NCBI RefSeq assembly: GCF_048565625.1
Contig: NZ_JBLZUR010000002.1
Span: forward strand, 3,038,001 to 3,102,000
Direction of reading: 5' to 3'
Source of the DNA: JBLZUR01 sp048565625
Lineage (GTDB): Bacteria > Pseudomonadota > Alphaproteobacteria > Sphingomonadales > Sphingomonadaceae
Length of the DNA: 64,000 nt
The notes under the pieces were generated by a model. It was not told the origin of the DNA and searched no databases. It was given only the letters and a program-made list of their open reading frames with translations. This document shows, one piece after another, positions 48,780 to 57,488 of this stretch (positions are counted from its first letter, which is position 1; the number at the start of each line of letters is the position of its first letter). The translations under genes were made by a program, and so were the position numbers.

Positions 48780-50059
48780 CACTTTCCGATACAAAAGCGG
48801 CCGAAGAGGGCGTCGAGCACGTCTTCCACGCCTGCCCGACCACTCAGTGCATCAAGGTTCGACCGCACGACCCGCAAAGCTTCGGCAAGAAGAACCACAT
48901 CCTCCAATTCGGCCGCCGCCCTAAGAGCGGCTCCACTCGCTTCGATGAACGCCCGCTGCCGAACGTTGATGATCGCCCCGTCCTGAGCGGGAAGCAGCCA
49001 ACCGGCGCGGCGGAGGATCTCCGCTCGAAGCTCGTCTATACCGAGGCCGGTAACTGCGGACGTTACTAATGACCCCTCCGGAGCCGCCTCGATATCCCCC
49101 TTGGCACCCACCCAGATCGTGCGCTCTGCGAAATCCTCCGGCGGAGAGGTGCGGTCCAGCCAAAGCACGATGTCCGCTGTGTTCACGCCCGTTCGCGCCC
49201 GCTCGATACCGATCACCTCAATCGGATCATCGGTCGCGTCGCGCAGACCAGCCGTATCAGCAAACACGAACGGCACTCCGCCGATCGCGATCGGCGCCTC
49301 AATCAAATCCCGTGTCGTGCCGGCAATCTCGGAAACAATCGCCGCCTCTTTGTCGACAAGGCGGTTGAGGAGCGACGACTTGCCTGCGTTCGGCGGCCCG
49401 GCGATGACGACACGAATGCCCTGCTTGATCCGTTCCAACGGCGGCTGCGCGGCAATGTGCGTCATATCCGCGTGCAACTTCCCTATGCCCTGCCGCACGG
49501 GTGCAAGGTCCATCTCTCCGACTTCCCCTTCATCGGAGAAGTCGATCGCGGCCTCGACCATCGCGGCCAGGCTGAGCACCTCACTGCGCCACGCCTCCAC
49601 CTGGCGGGACAGACCGCCGTCGGCCATGCTGATCGCGGCACGACGCTGAAGCTCGGTCTCGGCGCTGAGGAGATCGGCGAGTCCTTCCGCCTCCATAAGA
49701 TCGATCCGCCCATTGTCGAACGCCCGGCGGGTGAACTCTCCCGCTACGGCTGGCCGCAATCTCAAAGACGCAAGATGATTCAGAACGGCCGCGACCACCG
49801 CCCGTCCGCCATGCAGGTGCAGCTCGACGAGGTCTTCTCCGGTGGCCGTATCCGGGGCGGGGAACCAGAGGATCAGCGCGCGATCGAGCACCTCTCCCGC
49901 CGCATCCCGCACTGTCCGAAGTGACGCACGGCGAGGCTCGGGCAACGTGCCGGCTAGAGAAGCCGCGAGTGCCTCAGACGCTCTCGAACCGCTGATACGG
50001 ATGACTGCGATCGCAGCCGGTGGTGCGCCGGAAGACAGCGCGAAGATCGTGTCCGGCAT
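48779..50059 (-). CDS. mnmE: tRNA modification GTPase MnmE (TrmE)
   Basis: A 426-residue GTPase partner of MnmG. The N-terminal formyl-THF-binding domain has TIFALSSGAPPAAIAVIRISG and the conserved ELHLHGGRAVVAAVL, GEFTRRAFDNGRIDLMEAEGLADLL. The G domain within helical repeats has GPPNAGKSSLLNRL (G1), GTTRD (G2) and DTAGLRD (G3). The C-terminus ends CIGK, the catalytic Cys-x-Gly-Lys. It is somewhat shorter than E. coli's 454 but has all elements. It is 52 bases upstream of mnmG, with the parS-like palindrome in the gap. Confidence 0.97.
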   Translation of the reverse strand: MPDTIFALSSGAPPAAIAVIRISGSRASEALAASLAGTLPEPRRASLRTVRDAAGEVLDRALILWFPAPDTATGEDLVELHLHGGRAVVAAVLNHLASLRLRPAVAGEFTRRAFDNGRIDLMEAEGLADLLSAETELQRRAAISMADGGLSRQVEAWRSEVLSLAAMVEAAIDFSDEGEVGEMDLAPVRQGIGKLHADMTHIAAQPPLERIKQGIRVVIAGPPNAGKSSLLNRLVDKEAAIVSEIAGTTRDLIEAPIAIGGVPFVFADTAGLRDATDDPIEVIGIERARTGVNTADIVLWLDRTSPPEDFAERTIWVGAKGDIEAAPEGSLVTSAVTGLGIDELRAEILRRAGWLLPAQDGAIINVRQRAFIEASGAALRAAAELEDVVLLAEALRVVRSNLDALSGRAGVEDVLDALFGRFCIGK

Positions 50060-50073
50060 CGAGCGACGAGGCG

Positions 50074-50310
50074 TCAGCCCTTGGAGAAGGGACCGGCCTT
50101 CTCGAAGAGCGTCCGCCAGAACTTCATGCTCATGTCGTTCATCGGCCCCCAGGCCCGCATCATCTGTTCGAGGAGGTCTGGCGTGACGCCCTCGTCAACC
50201 ATTCGCTTCATCTTGTCGAGGTAGATGTCGTGCAGCGCGGTGACGTCCGGAAGTCCGAGAAAGCGGCGCGCCTCCTCAGGTGAGCATTCGACATCGACCC
50301 GAAAGTTCAT
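50074..50310 (-). CDS. DUF6489 family protein
   Basis: A 78-residue soluble protein: MNFRVDVECSPEEARRFLGLPDVTALHDIYLDKMKRM, then a helical region (TPDLLEQMMRAWGPMNDMSMKFWRTLFEKAG). This is the conserved small family found next to mnmE in alphaproteobacteria. It looks predominantly helical; no catalytic motif is visible and no function is known. It ends 14 bases upstream of the mnmE start, so probably co-transcribed. Conservation next to the tRNA-modification and segregation genes is the only hint of role. Confidence 0.85.
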   Translation of the reverse strand: MNFRVDVECSPEEARRFLGLPDVTALHDIYLDKMKRMVDEGVTPDLLEQMMRAWGPMNDMSMKFWRTLFEKAGPFSKG

Positions 50311-50376
50311 CCTACACGCTCCGCCGTAGACGTGACGCCGCCCTATAGCAGTAGGCAGCTTCCGTCCACGCCGCGA

Positions 50377-51435
50377 TCAAGCGGCGAGCGCCGAACCCAT
50401 ATTGCGGCGGCGGAGCGCGCCACCGATCAGTCCGAACCCGGCGATCATCATCGCCCAGCTCGCCGGCTCCGGAACCGGTCCCACCGGAACGGGCGTCAGC
50501 TTTACCGAATAGTCGACAGGACTGCTCGGCAGGTGGATCTCGTTGGTCTGGGTGATCGACTGGAAGACGAAATTGCCGTCCATGGTGACATTGTCCAACT
50601 GCGTAGCATTCGCCTTGGTCGCGAGCACCGACCCAAAGAACTGACGATCGGAGAACGTCAGCGCCGTCGCATCGGTGAAGTTCCACAGCACGTTCTGGCG
50701 GTTCACCAGGTTGTTCGTGTCGTTCAAGGTCGCGCTCGCGCCCGAGACGTTGATGACCAGGAACCCGTTCACCGTCCCCTGGATCAGCGAGATCGTACCC
50801 AGCTGAGCGGCGGTGACGTTCACCACGTTCAGGCCGTTGCCGAGATTGGAGAAGGTAAGCTTTCCGTTCTGCCCCGGATCGCTGAAGGTCACGCATCCGG
50901 CGCTGCAGGTAGCCGCCGTGTTCTTCAGCGTGGTGCTGAGGTCCTTGAGATTGGTGGCCAGCGCTGCCTTCTGACTGGCCAGCTTGGTCACGACATCGGA
51001 TTGGTTGTTCTTCACCGTGGCCATGTTGTTCTGCACCGCCGGAACGGTGCCGCCGGCCGAGATGACGGTCTTGCTGTCGTTCGAGGTGAAGCTCGACGCG
51101 CTGCCCGAGATCAGAACCTCCGGACCCTTCTGGATCAGGACGTTGCCGGTGACGCTGTATCCCTGGGCGTTCTTGCCCGCGACCGTGAGCGTGGGGATGG
51201 TTCCGGAGCCGGTCAGCGACGAACCAATCTCGGTATTGCCGCCGGTCGAGTTCAGGACGCCGCCGACATAGGTTCGGCCCTGGACATGGTGCCCGCCATT
51301 CAGGTCGCCAAGCGTGATCAGGTTATATGCACCCAGCGCCTGCTTGGCATCGGTGATGTAGTCGGCCGCAGATGCACCCGATGCCAGAAAGACACCCCCG
51401 AGCAGCATCGAACAGATTGCCGTGTTCTTCATCAT
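50377..51435 (-). CDS. Choice-of-anchor A family protein with PEP-CTERM sorting tail
   Basis: A 352-residue exported protein. A signal peptide (MLLGGVFLASGASA) is followed by the choice-of-anchor A domain (ALGAYNLITLGDLNGGHHVQGRTYVGGVL, a family hallmark) and a long Asn/Thr/Ser-rich beta region with a central Ala/Lys helix. The C-terminal ~25 residues are VPEPASWAMMIAGFGLIGGALRRR: the PEP motif, a transmembrane segment and an Arg cluster, as recognised by exosortase. It is thus expected to be cleaved and sorted to the cell surface or matrix. No exosortase or EPS gene is in the window. It is the only gene in its unit. Confidence 0.9.
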   Translation of the reverse strand: MMKNTAICSMLLGGVFLASGASAADYITDAKQALGAYNLITLGDLNGGHHVQGRTYVGGVLNSTGGNTEIGSSLTGSGTIPTLTVAGKNAQGYSVTGNVLIQKGPEVLISGSASSFTSNDSKTVISAGGTVPAVQNNMATVKNNQSDVVTKLASQKAALATNLKDLSTTLKNTAATCSAGCVTFSDPGQNGKLTFSNLGNGLNVVNVTAAQLGTISLIQGTVNGFLVINVSGASATLNDTNNLVNRQNVLWNFTDATALTFSDRQFFGSVLATKANATQLDNVTMDGNFVFQSITQTNEIHLPSSPVDYSVKLTPVPVGPVPEPASWAMMIAGFGLIGGALRRRNMGSALAA

Positions 51436-51557
51436 CGGAATGCCCCAATCTTGGATTGTTGCATTAGCGAGATGTACCGCCTCCGTAAAGATCGCCTTAA
51501 GCGCGATCTGCTCCGTAACGGGACAGAATCACAATCGTTTACAGTTCGCGACGAATG

Positions 51558-52232
51558 TCACGCAAAGGCGGCAAGGACGCCGACCTGCGGGTTCACGAAG
51601 CCGTCATAGATCATCTTGCCAGCCACATAGACGATGACCGCCAAGCCTACATAGGCGATCCACCGATACCGCTCGATGTACCTGGCAATGAAGTTCGCGG
51701 CGAGGCCCATGAGTGCGACGGAGAGCAGCAGGCCGACAACGAGGATGCCGGGATGCTCCCGCGCGGCCCCGGCCACCGCCAGCACGTTGTCGAGGCTCAT
51801 CGACACATCCGCCACTGCCACCGACCAGGCAGCCGCCGTGAAGCTCTTGGCCGGCCGCAGGCCCGATCGCTCGTCGCCCTCGATCTCGGGCGATCCTGCG
51901 GAGTGACCGCCATGATGGCCCAGCTCGCGCCACATCTTCCACGCCACCCACAGCAGCAGGATACCACCGGCCAGGATCAGGCCGACGACCTGCATCAGCT
52001 GCGTCACGAGAAGCGCGAAGATGACGCGGAGCACCAGCGCCGCGCCGATGCCGATCAGGATGACCTTCTTGCGCTGATCGACCGGCAGGCCGGCCGCGAG
52101 CGCACCGACGACGATCGCATTGTCGCCGGCCAGCACAAGGTCGATCCACAGCACCTGCAGGAACGCCCAGCCCGCCGCCGGCGAGCCGAGGTTGGAGAAG
52201 TCCGCCACGATCTGCTGCCAGAGTTCGCTCAT
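51558..52232 (-). CDS. TerC family integral membrane protein
   Basis: A 224-residue protein with about seven transmembrane segments. The TerC signature aspartates are present: WIDLVLAGDNAIVVGALAAGLP and, in the second half, AVADVSMSLDNVLAVAGAA. The cytoplasmic loop between them is His-rich (ELGHHGGHSAG), which could bind metal. TerC relatives act in metal (Mn, Ca) export or in metalation of exported proteins. No manganese riboswitch-like element is evident in the 90-base upstream gap to rho. Confidence 0.92.
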   Translation of the reverse strand: MSELWQQIVADFSNLGSPAAGWAFLQVLWIDLVLAGDNAIVVGALAAGLPVDQRKKVILIGIGAALVLRVIFALLVTQLMQVVGLILAGGILLLWVAWKMWRELGHHGGHSAGSPEIEGDERSGLRPAKSFTAAAWSVAVADVSMSLDNVLAVAGAAREHPGILVVGLLLSVALMGLAANFIARYIERYRWIAYVGLAVIVYVAGKMIYDGFVNPQVGVLAAFA

Positions 52233-52322
52233 CGGACATCTCCCTCACACACCGGTGAACCCGGCAAACCAAGCCGAGGCTGGTAGCAGCGTTGCGCGTG
52301 CAGGCGGAAGCCCGCTTGGACC

Positions 52323-53579
52323 TTACTGGTTCATCGAATCGAAGAAGTCGTCGTTGGTCTTCGAATTCTTCATCTTGTCGAGCAGGAACTCCATCGCGTC
52401 GATGGTGCCCATCTGCATGAGGATGCGGCGCAGCACCCACATCTTGGTGAGCTTGCCCTTGTCGACCAGCAGCTCCTCCTTGCGGGTGCCGGACTTGCCG
52501 ACATCCAGCGCCGGGAAGATGCGCTTGTCCGCCACCTTGCGATCGAGCACGATCTCCGAGTTACCCGTGCCCTTGAACTCTTCGAAGATGACCTCGTCCA
52601 TGCGGCTGCCGGTGTCGATCAGCGCGGTCGCGATGATCGAGAGCGAACCGCCCTCTTCGATGTTGCGGGCGGCACCGAAGAAACGCTTTGGCCGCTGCAG
52701 CGCATTGGCGTCGACACCGCCGGTCAGCACCTTGCCGGACGACGGCACGACGGTGTTGTAGGCGCGGCCAAGGCGGGTGATCGAGTCGAGCAGGATGACC
52801 ACATCCTTCTTGTGCTCGACCAGGCGCTTGGCTTTTTCGATCACCATCTCGGCGACCTGAACGTGGCGCGTCGCCGGCTCGTCGAAGGTCGAGGAAACGA
52901 CCTCGCCCTTCACCGAGCGCTGCATGTCGGTGACTTCCTCCGGCCGCTCGTCGATCAGCAGCACGATCAGGAAGACTTCGGGGTGATTGTCGGTGATCGC
53001 CTTGGCGATGTTCTGCAGCATCACCGTCTTGCCGACACGCGGCGGCGCGACGATCAGTGTGCGCTGGCCCTTGCCCTGCGGGCTGACGATGTCGATCACC
53101 CGTGCCGACTTGTCCTTGACCGTCGGGTCCAGGCTGTCGAGCGTCAGCTTGCTCTCCGGATAAAGCGGCGTCAGATTGTCGAAGTTGACGCGATGGCGCA
53201 CCGCCGACGGATCATCGAAGTTGACCGAGGTAAGGCGCGTCAACGCGAAGTAACGCTCGCCATCCTTCGGCGCGCGGATCTCGCCCTCGACCGTGTCGCC
53301 CGTACGCAGGCCGAATTTCCGTACCTGATTGGGCGAAATGTATATGTCGTCGGGACCCGCCAGATAGTTCGCCTGCGGGCTGCGCAGGAAGCCGAAGCCG
53401 TCGGGCAGCACCTCGATCGTGCCCTCGCCCATGATCTCTTCGCCGTTCTCGGCCTGTGCCTTCAGAATGGCGAACATCAGGTCCTGCTTGCGCAGGGTCG
53501 ATGCGCTCTCGACACCCAGCTCCTCGGCCATGGTGACCAGTTCGGCGGGAGTCTTCTTCTTCAGGTCTTTGAGATGCAT
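52323..53579 (-). CDS. rho: Transcription termination factor Rho
   Basis: A 418-residue hexameric RNA helicase. The N-terminal RNA-binding part (LKDLKKKTPAELVTMAEELGVES, then EGTIEVLPDGFGFLRSPQANYLAGPDDIYISPNQVRKFGLRTGD) is the OB-fold primary site. Walker A is IVAPPRVGKTVMLQNIA and Walker B is VFLIVLLIDERPEEVTDM. The Q and R loops follow, with the C-terminus MEFLLDKMKNSKTNDDFFDSMNQ. It is highly conserved and full length. 198 bases separate its start from the next upstream gene. Rho lies near the origin as in many alphaproteobacteria. Confidence 0.99.
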   Translation of the reverse strand: MHLKDLKKKTPAELVTMAEELGVESASTLRKQDLMFAILKAQAENGEEIMGEGTIEVLPDGFGFLRSPQANYLAGPDDIYISPNQVRKFGLRTGDTVEGEIRAPKDGERYFALTRLTSVNFDDPSAVRHRVNFDNLTPLYPESKLTLDSLDPTVKDKSARVIDIVSPQGKGQRTLIVAPPRVGKTVMLQNIAKAITDNHPEVFLIVLLIDERPEEVTDMQRSVKGEVVSSTFDEPATRHVQVAEMVIEKAKRLVEHKKDVVILLDSITRLGRAYNTVVPSSGKVLTGGVDANALQRPKRFFGAARNIEEGGSLSIIATALIDTGSRMDEVIFEEFKGTGNSEIVLDRKVADKRIFPALDVGKSGTRKEELLVDKGKLTKMWVLRRILMQMGTIDAMEFLLDKMKNSKTNDDFFDSMNQ

Positions 53580-53777
53580 CGAGGGGTCGGTCCTGTGGGG
53601 AAACGGAATCTGCGCGCCGAGAGGTTGAAAGTGGCGATGGATTCTGGATGGCGCTGCACGAACGGCAGGCGGTCTCTGGCCGGGTAGGCAAGGGGTGCGG
53701 CCGAGTCAAGCGGCTCGGCAGGCTCGATCTGAGGATCGCGCCGGGCCGATTCAAGGCCCGTCAGGACGGCGGGGCCG

Positions 53778-54173
53778 TTAGCGTCCCTCGACCTTCTTCT
53801 TGGGGGCTGGCTTCGCGGCGGGCGCAGCGCCCTTGGCAGGCTGCTTTGGCGTAAGGGCGGCCATGCGAGTGCCGAACAGTTGCATGCACTTGGCCCCATG
53901 CGCGGCCGCAGCCTTCGAGTCCTCGAGCGACGGCGCCAAGCGCTGCGCTTCCTTGCCCATGTCGATCACCGGCGTCCGCGAGTCGATCCGACCGACGTAA
54001 TAGAGCAGGCCGGCCTTGACGCTCTCGCTCTGCTCGGCGGTCGGCTGCTTGCTCGAGGCATTCAGGATCATTGCGCACTTCACGTCGAACTCGGCGGTCG
54101 TGGTCTCGGCCTGGGCGGCGGACGCCGCGAGCGTACCTGCGATGATCATCGTGGCGGCAATCGGAAGCTTCAT
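53778..54173 (-). CDS. Secreted hypothetical protein with basic tail
   Basis: A 131-residue protein from the ATG at 54171-54173, with a signal peptide (MKLPIAATMIIAGTLAASAAQAE). The mature helical domain contains two cysteines (DVKCAMILNAS and GAKCMQLFG) that could form a disulfide. It closes with a Pro/Lys/Ala-rich tail (KQPAKGAAPAAKPAPKKK) resembling envelope or DNA-binding tails. Family unknown to me. It is downstream of hemJ on the same strand by 71 bases. The longer open frame upstream is a shadow of hemJ/hemE. Confidence 0.68.
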   Translation of the reverse strand: MKLPIAATMIIAGTLAASAAQAETTTAEFDVKCAMILNASSKQPTAEQSESVKAGLLYYVGRIDSRTPVIDMGKEAQRLAPSLEDSKAAAAHGAKCMQLFGTRMAALTPKQPAKGAAPAAKPAPKKKVEGR

Positions 54174-54244
54174 GGTCAAACCTCTCGTCTTGATCTCGGC
54201 AGGAGAGCCGGCCCGGCCTGTCTGCAAACTGAACGCCGCTTCGT

Positions 54245-54703
54245 TTAGAACGGGCGCACGATCACCAGTACCACGATCAGCGCCGTCGCGATGCCCGGAA
54301 CCTCGTTCATGATGCGCAGCGCCTTGCCGCTGACCGGCCGCTCGCCCGCCGCCAGCTTCTTGCCGTACCCGACCATCCATCCGTGATAGCCGGACAGCAG
54401 GAACACCAGCAGGAATTTCGCCTGGAACCAGTGCTGTGCCCAGGCTCCCGTGATCCAGACGAGTGCCAGCCCCAGCACCCAGACCATCGTCATCGCGGGC
54501 GTGATGATGATCCGGCGGAGCTTCGCCTCCCGGTCGATCCAGCGTTTCTCCTCGGCCGATCCTGGCGCGGATTCCTGATGGTAGACGTAGTAGCGCGGCA
54601 GCAGGAACAGCCCAGCGATCCAGAAGATCACGAAGATGACGTGGCCGGCCTTGATCCAGGCATAGGTCAAGCTGAGATAGCCTCCCAGATCGGAAAGAGT
54701 CAC
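54245..54703 (-). CDS. hemJ: Protoporphyrinogen IX oxidase HemJ
   Basis: A 152-residue membrane protein with four transmembrane helices (UPF0093), the oxygen-independent-type enzyme replacing HemG/HemY for the penultimate step of heme synthesis. Seen are AWIKAGHVIFVIFWIAGLFLLPRYYVYH with the conserved histidine, and SGYHGWMVGYGKKLAAG plus LRIMNEVPG, the family's C-terminal hallmark. The GTG start overlaps the hemE stop by 4 bases (GTGA), consistent with co-translation in heme biosynthesis. Confidence 0.92.
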   Translation of the reverse strand: MTLSDLGGYLSLTYAWIKAGHVIFVIFWIAGLFLLPRYYVYHQESAPGSAEEKRWIDREAKLRRIIITPAMTMVWVLGLALVWITGAWAQHWFQAKFLLVFLLSGYHGWMVGYGKKLAAGERPVSGKALRIMNEVPGIATALIVVLVIVRPF

Positions 54704-55746
54704 CGCCGGACCAGCTCCAGCAGCTGTTCGACATGGGCGATCGGTGTGTCCGGCAAGATGCCATGCCCCAGGTTGAAGACGTGCGGTCGTCCTGGGAAAC
54801 TGGATAGAACGCGCGCCACCGCTCTTTCAAGCGCCTCGCCACCGGTGATGAGGGCGAGCGGGTCGAGATTGCCCTGCACCGGCAGGTTTTCGGGAATGCT
54901 GGCATGGGCCCAGGCGGGATCGACCGTCTCGTCCAGCCCGATCGCATCCGGCCGCACCTCGCGCGCATAGGCAGGCAGCTTGCCCCCCGCCCCCTTGGGG
55001 AAGCCGATGACCGGAACCTGCGGATGCGCCGCTCTCAGCCGCGCTACCAGCTTGGCGTTGGGGGCGATCACCCAGCTCTCGAACTGCTCAGGCGAAAGAC
55101 TGCCAGACCAGCTGTCGAACAGCTGCACCGCCTCGACCCCCGCCTCGATCTGGCGGCACAGATATTCGAGGGTGAGATCGGAGATGGCGTCGATGATCGC
55201 TTGGAAGGCGATCGGATCGCGATAGGCATAGCGTCGTGCCTCCGCCTGCTCGCGGCTGCCCTGGCCGGCGATCATGTAGGTCGCCACCGTCCAGGGGCTG
55301 CCGGCAAAGCCGAGGAACGTCGTCTCAGGCGGCAAGGCGGCCGCGACCAGACGCACTGTCTGGTAGACATCGTCGAGCCGCTCGCGCGCCGGGATCAGCC
55401 CGTCCAGCGCGAAATCGACCAGACGCGGAGCCAGACGTGGGCCTTCCCCTGCCTCGAACCAGAGATCCTGGCCGAGCGCATGGGGGATGACGAGAATGTC
55501 CGAGAACAGGATCGCGCCGTCGAAGCCGAAGCGGCGGATCGGCTGCAGGGTCACATCGGCCGCAGCCTCGCTGTCGTGCACCAGTTCGAGGAAGCCGCCC
55601 TTCTCGGCCCGGAGCGCGCGATACTCGGGAAGATAGCGCCCGGCCTGACGCATCAGCCAGACCGGCGGACGATCCGCGACATGGCCCCGCAAGACGTTCA
55701 GCAAGGGCTTGTCCGTTGAAATCGGACGGGCCGGGGCCAGGCTCAT
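54700..55746 (-). CDS. hemE: Uroporphyrinogen decarboxylase
   Basis: A 348-residue cytoplasmic TIM-barrel enzyme that decarboxylates four acetate side chains to give coproporphyrinogen III. Seen are RPPVWLMRQAGRYLPEYRALRA (substrate-binding Arg), FGFDGAILFSDILVIPHALGQ (catalytic Asp), GSPWTVATYMI, and the late LGHGILPDTP. The ATG at 55744-55746 has an AAGGAT ribosome binding site. It is first in the hemE-hemJ unit and transcribes away from the putative origin, as in Caulobacter and Rickettsia. Confidence 0.98.
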   Translation of the reverse strand: MSLAPARPISTDKPLLNVLRGHVADRPPVWLMRQAGRYLPEYRALRAEKGGFLELVHDSEAAADVTLQPIRRFGFDGAILFSDILVIPHALGQDLWFEAGEGPRLAPRLVDFALDGLIPARERLDDVYQTVRLVAAALPPETTFLGFAGSPWTVATYMIAGQGSREQAEARRYAYRDPIAFQAIIDAISDLTLEYLCRQIEAGVEAVQLFDSWSGSLSPEQFESWVIAPNAKLVARLRAAHPQVPVIGFPKGAGGKLPAYAREVRPDAIGLDETVDPAWAHASIPENLPVQGNLDPLALITGGEALERAVARVLSSFPGRPHVFNLGHGILPDTPIAHVEQLLELVRR

Positions 55747-56035
55747 ATCTATCCTTAAAGTAAGAATCTTGAGGTAGGAGAAGATAGTAGGGCGGGTATG
55801 AGTCGGGGTTTATTGGCCCCACGGCGATCTGCCAACAGCTTGACGTGGGCTAAGTCACGCTGGTGTCATGAGTCGCAACATCCCTCCCCATTGTCCACAG
55901 GCTGTGGAGAACGCGTGGAGGCTGTGGATGAAGGCCGGGATTGCGATCGTTCGGCGGGGATCGAAACGCCTGCTTGGCCGATCCACCTCGCTCGGCTAGC
56001 GATCGACCCATGCTTTTCCACAGGGTTGTCCGCCG
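55747..56035. other. oriC: Putative chromosomal replication origin (oriC)
   Basis: This 289-base gene-free stretch lies between divergently transcribed hemE and the DUF299 gene. That is the position of oriC in Caulobacter and other alphaproteobacteria. Four sites within one or two mismatches of the DnaA box TTATCCACA are seen: TTGTCCACA (55891-55899), TTCTCCACA on the minus strand (55903-55911), TCATCCACA on the minus strand (55923-55931) and TTTTCCACA (56014-56022). The hemE-proximal ~50 bases are A/T-rich, a candidate unwinding element. Location and boxes are seen; origin activity is inferred. Confidence 0.8.
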
Positions 56036-56875
56036 GTGACCGAAACCACAGACCGCCTGCACCTCCACCTCCTCTCCGATTCCACCGGGGAAACGCTGGA
56101 GAACATCGCCAAGGCGGTGCTTTCGCAGTTCGAGGGCGTGGAGATCATCAAACATTTCTGGCCGCTGGTTCGTTCCGACGGCCATCTGAACCGCGTCGCC
56201 ACCGAGATCGCGACCCGGCCTGGCCTCGTCCTCTACACCGTCGCCGATCCGGAAATGCGGGCGAAGCTGGAGGCGAAGAGCCACTCGCTCGGCTTGCGCG
56301 TCATTTCCGTGCTCGATCCGGTGGTGGACGCGGTCTCCGCCGTGCTCGGCCGTCAGGCAAAGGCGAGCGTCGGACGGCAGCATATGCTGGACGAGGCCTA
56401 TTTCGACCGCGTCGAGGCCATCCACTTCACCATCGCCCATGACGACGGCGCCAATGTCGAAGGCTGGGAGGATGCCGACATCGTCCTCGCCGGCGTTTCG
56501 CGCACGTCGAAGACCCCGACGTCGATCTACCTCGCCAATCGCGGCTTCCGCACCGCCAACATCCCGCTGGTGCCCGAATTGCCGCCGCCGGAACTGCTCT
56601 ACCAACTCAAGCGCCCGCTTGTCGTTGGCCTCACCACCAGCCCCGACCGGCTGATCCAGATCCGCCGCAACCGGTTGCTTTCTCTCAATCAGCGCCCCGA
56701 CACCGCCTATGTCGATGACGATCGCGTCGCCGCCGAGCTCGCCTTCGCCCGGCGGATTTTCGCCGATCAGGGCTGGCCGGTAATCGATGTCACCCGCCGC
56801 TCGATCGAAGAGACCGCCGCCTCGATCATCAAGCTGTGCGATGAGCGACGCAATGCGGAGAACGGCGAGCGATGA
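56036..56875 (+). CDS. ppsR: Pyruvate,phosphate dikinase / PEP synthase regulatory protein (DUF299)
   Basis: A 279-residue bifunctional serine/threonine kinase-pyrophosphorylase that switches PPDK or PEP synthase off and on. Seen are LHLHLLSDSTGETLENIAKAVLSQF (family N-terminus), a P-loop-like GVSRTSKTPTSIYLANRGFRTANIPLVPE, and GLTTSPDRLIQIRRNRL. The GTG at 56036 lies at the edge of the origin region. It is first of a plus-strand run ppsR-maf-aroE-coaE-dnaQ, the same order as next to Caulobacter oriC. The maf start overlaps its stop by 4 bases. Confidence 0.95.
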   Translation: MTETTDRLHLHLLSDSTGETLENIAKAVLSQFEGVEIIKHFWPLVRSDGHLNRVATEIATRPGLVLYTVADPEMRAKLEAKSHSLGLRVISVLDPVVDAVSAVLGRQAKASVGRQHMLDEAYFDRVEAIHFTIAHDDGANVEGWEDADIVLAGVSRTSKTPTSIYLANRGFRTANIPLVPELPPPELLYQLKRPLVVGLTTSPDRLIQIRRNRLLSLNQRPDTAYVDDDRVAAELAFARRIFADQGWPVIDVTRRSIEETAASIIKLCDERRNAENGER

Positions 56876-57468
56876 CCACGCTCGTCCTCGCCTCGCAATC
56901 GTCCGCCCGGCGGGCGATGCTCGCCGCCGCCGGCGTGCCGCATGAGGCGATGTCGCCCGGCGTCGATGAGGATACGGCGAAGGCGGCGTTGCGGGCGGAT
57001 GGCGTGGACGCGCGCGGCACCGCAGATGCGCTCGCCGAACTCAAGGCCACCCGCCTCTCGCTCCGCCTACCCGGCGCGCTCGTCCTTGGCTGCGATCAGG
57101 TGCTGGCGGCGGACGATGGCGTCTTCGACAAGCCGGTTTCGCGTGAGGATGCGGCGGGGCAGCTCAGCCGGCTGCGTGGGCGGACGCATCGCCTGATCAG
57201 CGCCGCCGTGATTTGCGAGAGCGGCCGCCCGATCTGGCGCCAGGTCGAGACCGCCAGCCTCACCATGCGCGACTTCACCGACACCTTCCTCGAAAGTTAT
57301 GTCGATATCGAATGGCCTGCGATCGGCGGCTGCGTCGGCGCGTACCGCTACGAAGGGCTCGGCGCGCAACTGTTCGCGCGCGTGACCGGCAGTCATTTCG
57401 CCATCCTCGGTCTGCCGCTCCTGCCGCTCCTCGACTATCTGCGGCAGCGCTCTGTGCTTCCCGCCTGA
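56872..57468 (+). CDS. maf: Maf family nucleotide pyrophosphatase
   Basis: A 198-residue house-cleaning enzyme that hydrolyses dTTP, UTP and modified nucleotides to monophosphates. The N-terminal LASQSSARRAMLAAAGVPHE is the family's SxSxRR motif, and LVLGCDQVLAADDGVFDKP holds the catalytic aspartate. The C-terminal part has YVDIEWPAIGGCVGAYRYEGLGAQLF. Overlaps ppsR by ATGA; aroE follows after 20 bases. The exact dTTPase or UTPase subtype is not decided here. Confidence 0.94.
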   Translation: MTTLVLASQSSARRAMLAAAGVPHEAMSPGVDEDTAKAALRADGVDARGTADALAELKATRLSLRLPGALVLGCDQVLAADDGVFDKPVSREDAAGQLSRLRGRTHRLISAAVICESGRPIWRQVETASLTMRDFTDTFLESYVDIEWPAIGGCVGAYRYEGLGAQLFARVTGSHFAILGLPLLPLLDYLRQRSVLPA

Positions 57469-57488
57469 GCTTCTGATAGAAGCGCCAC

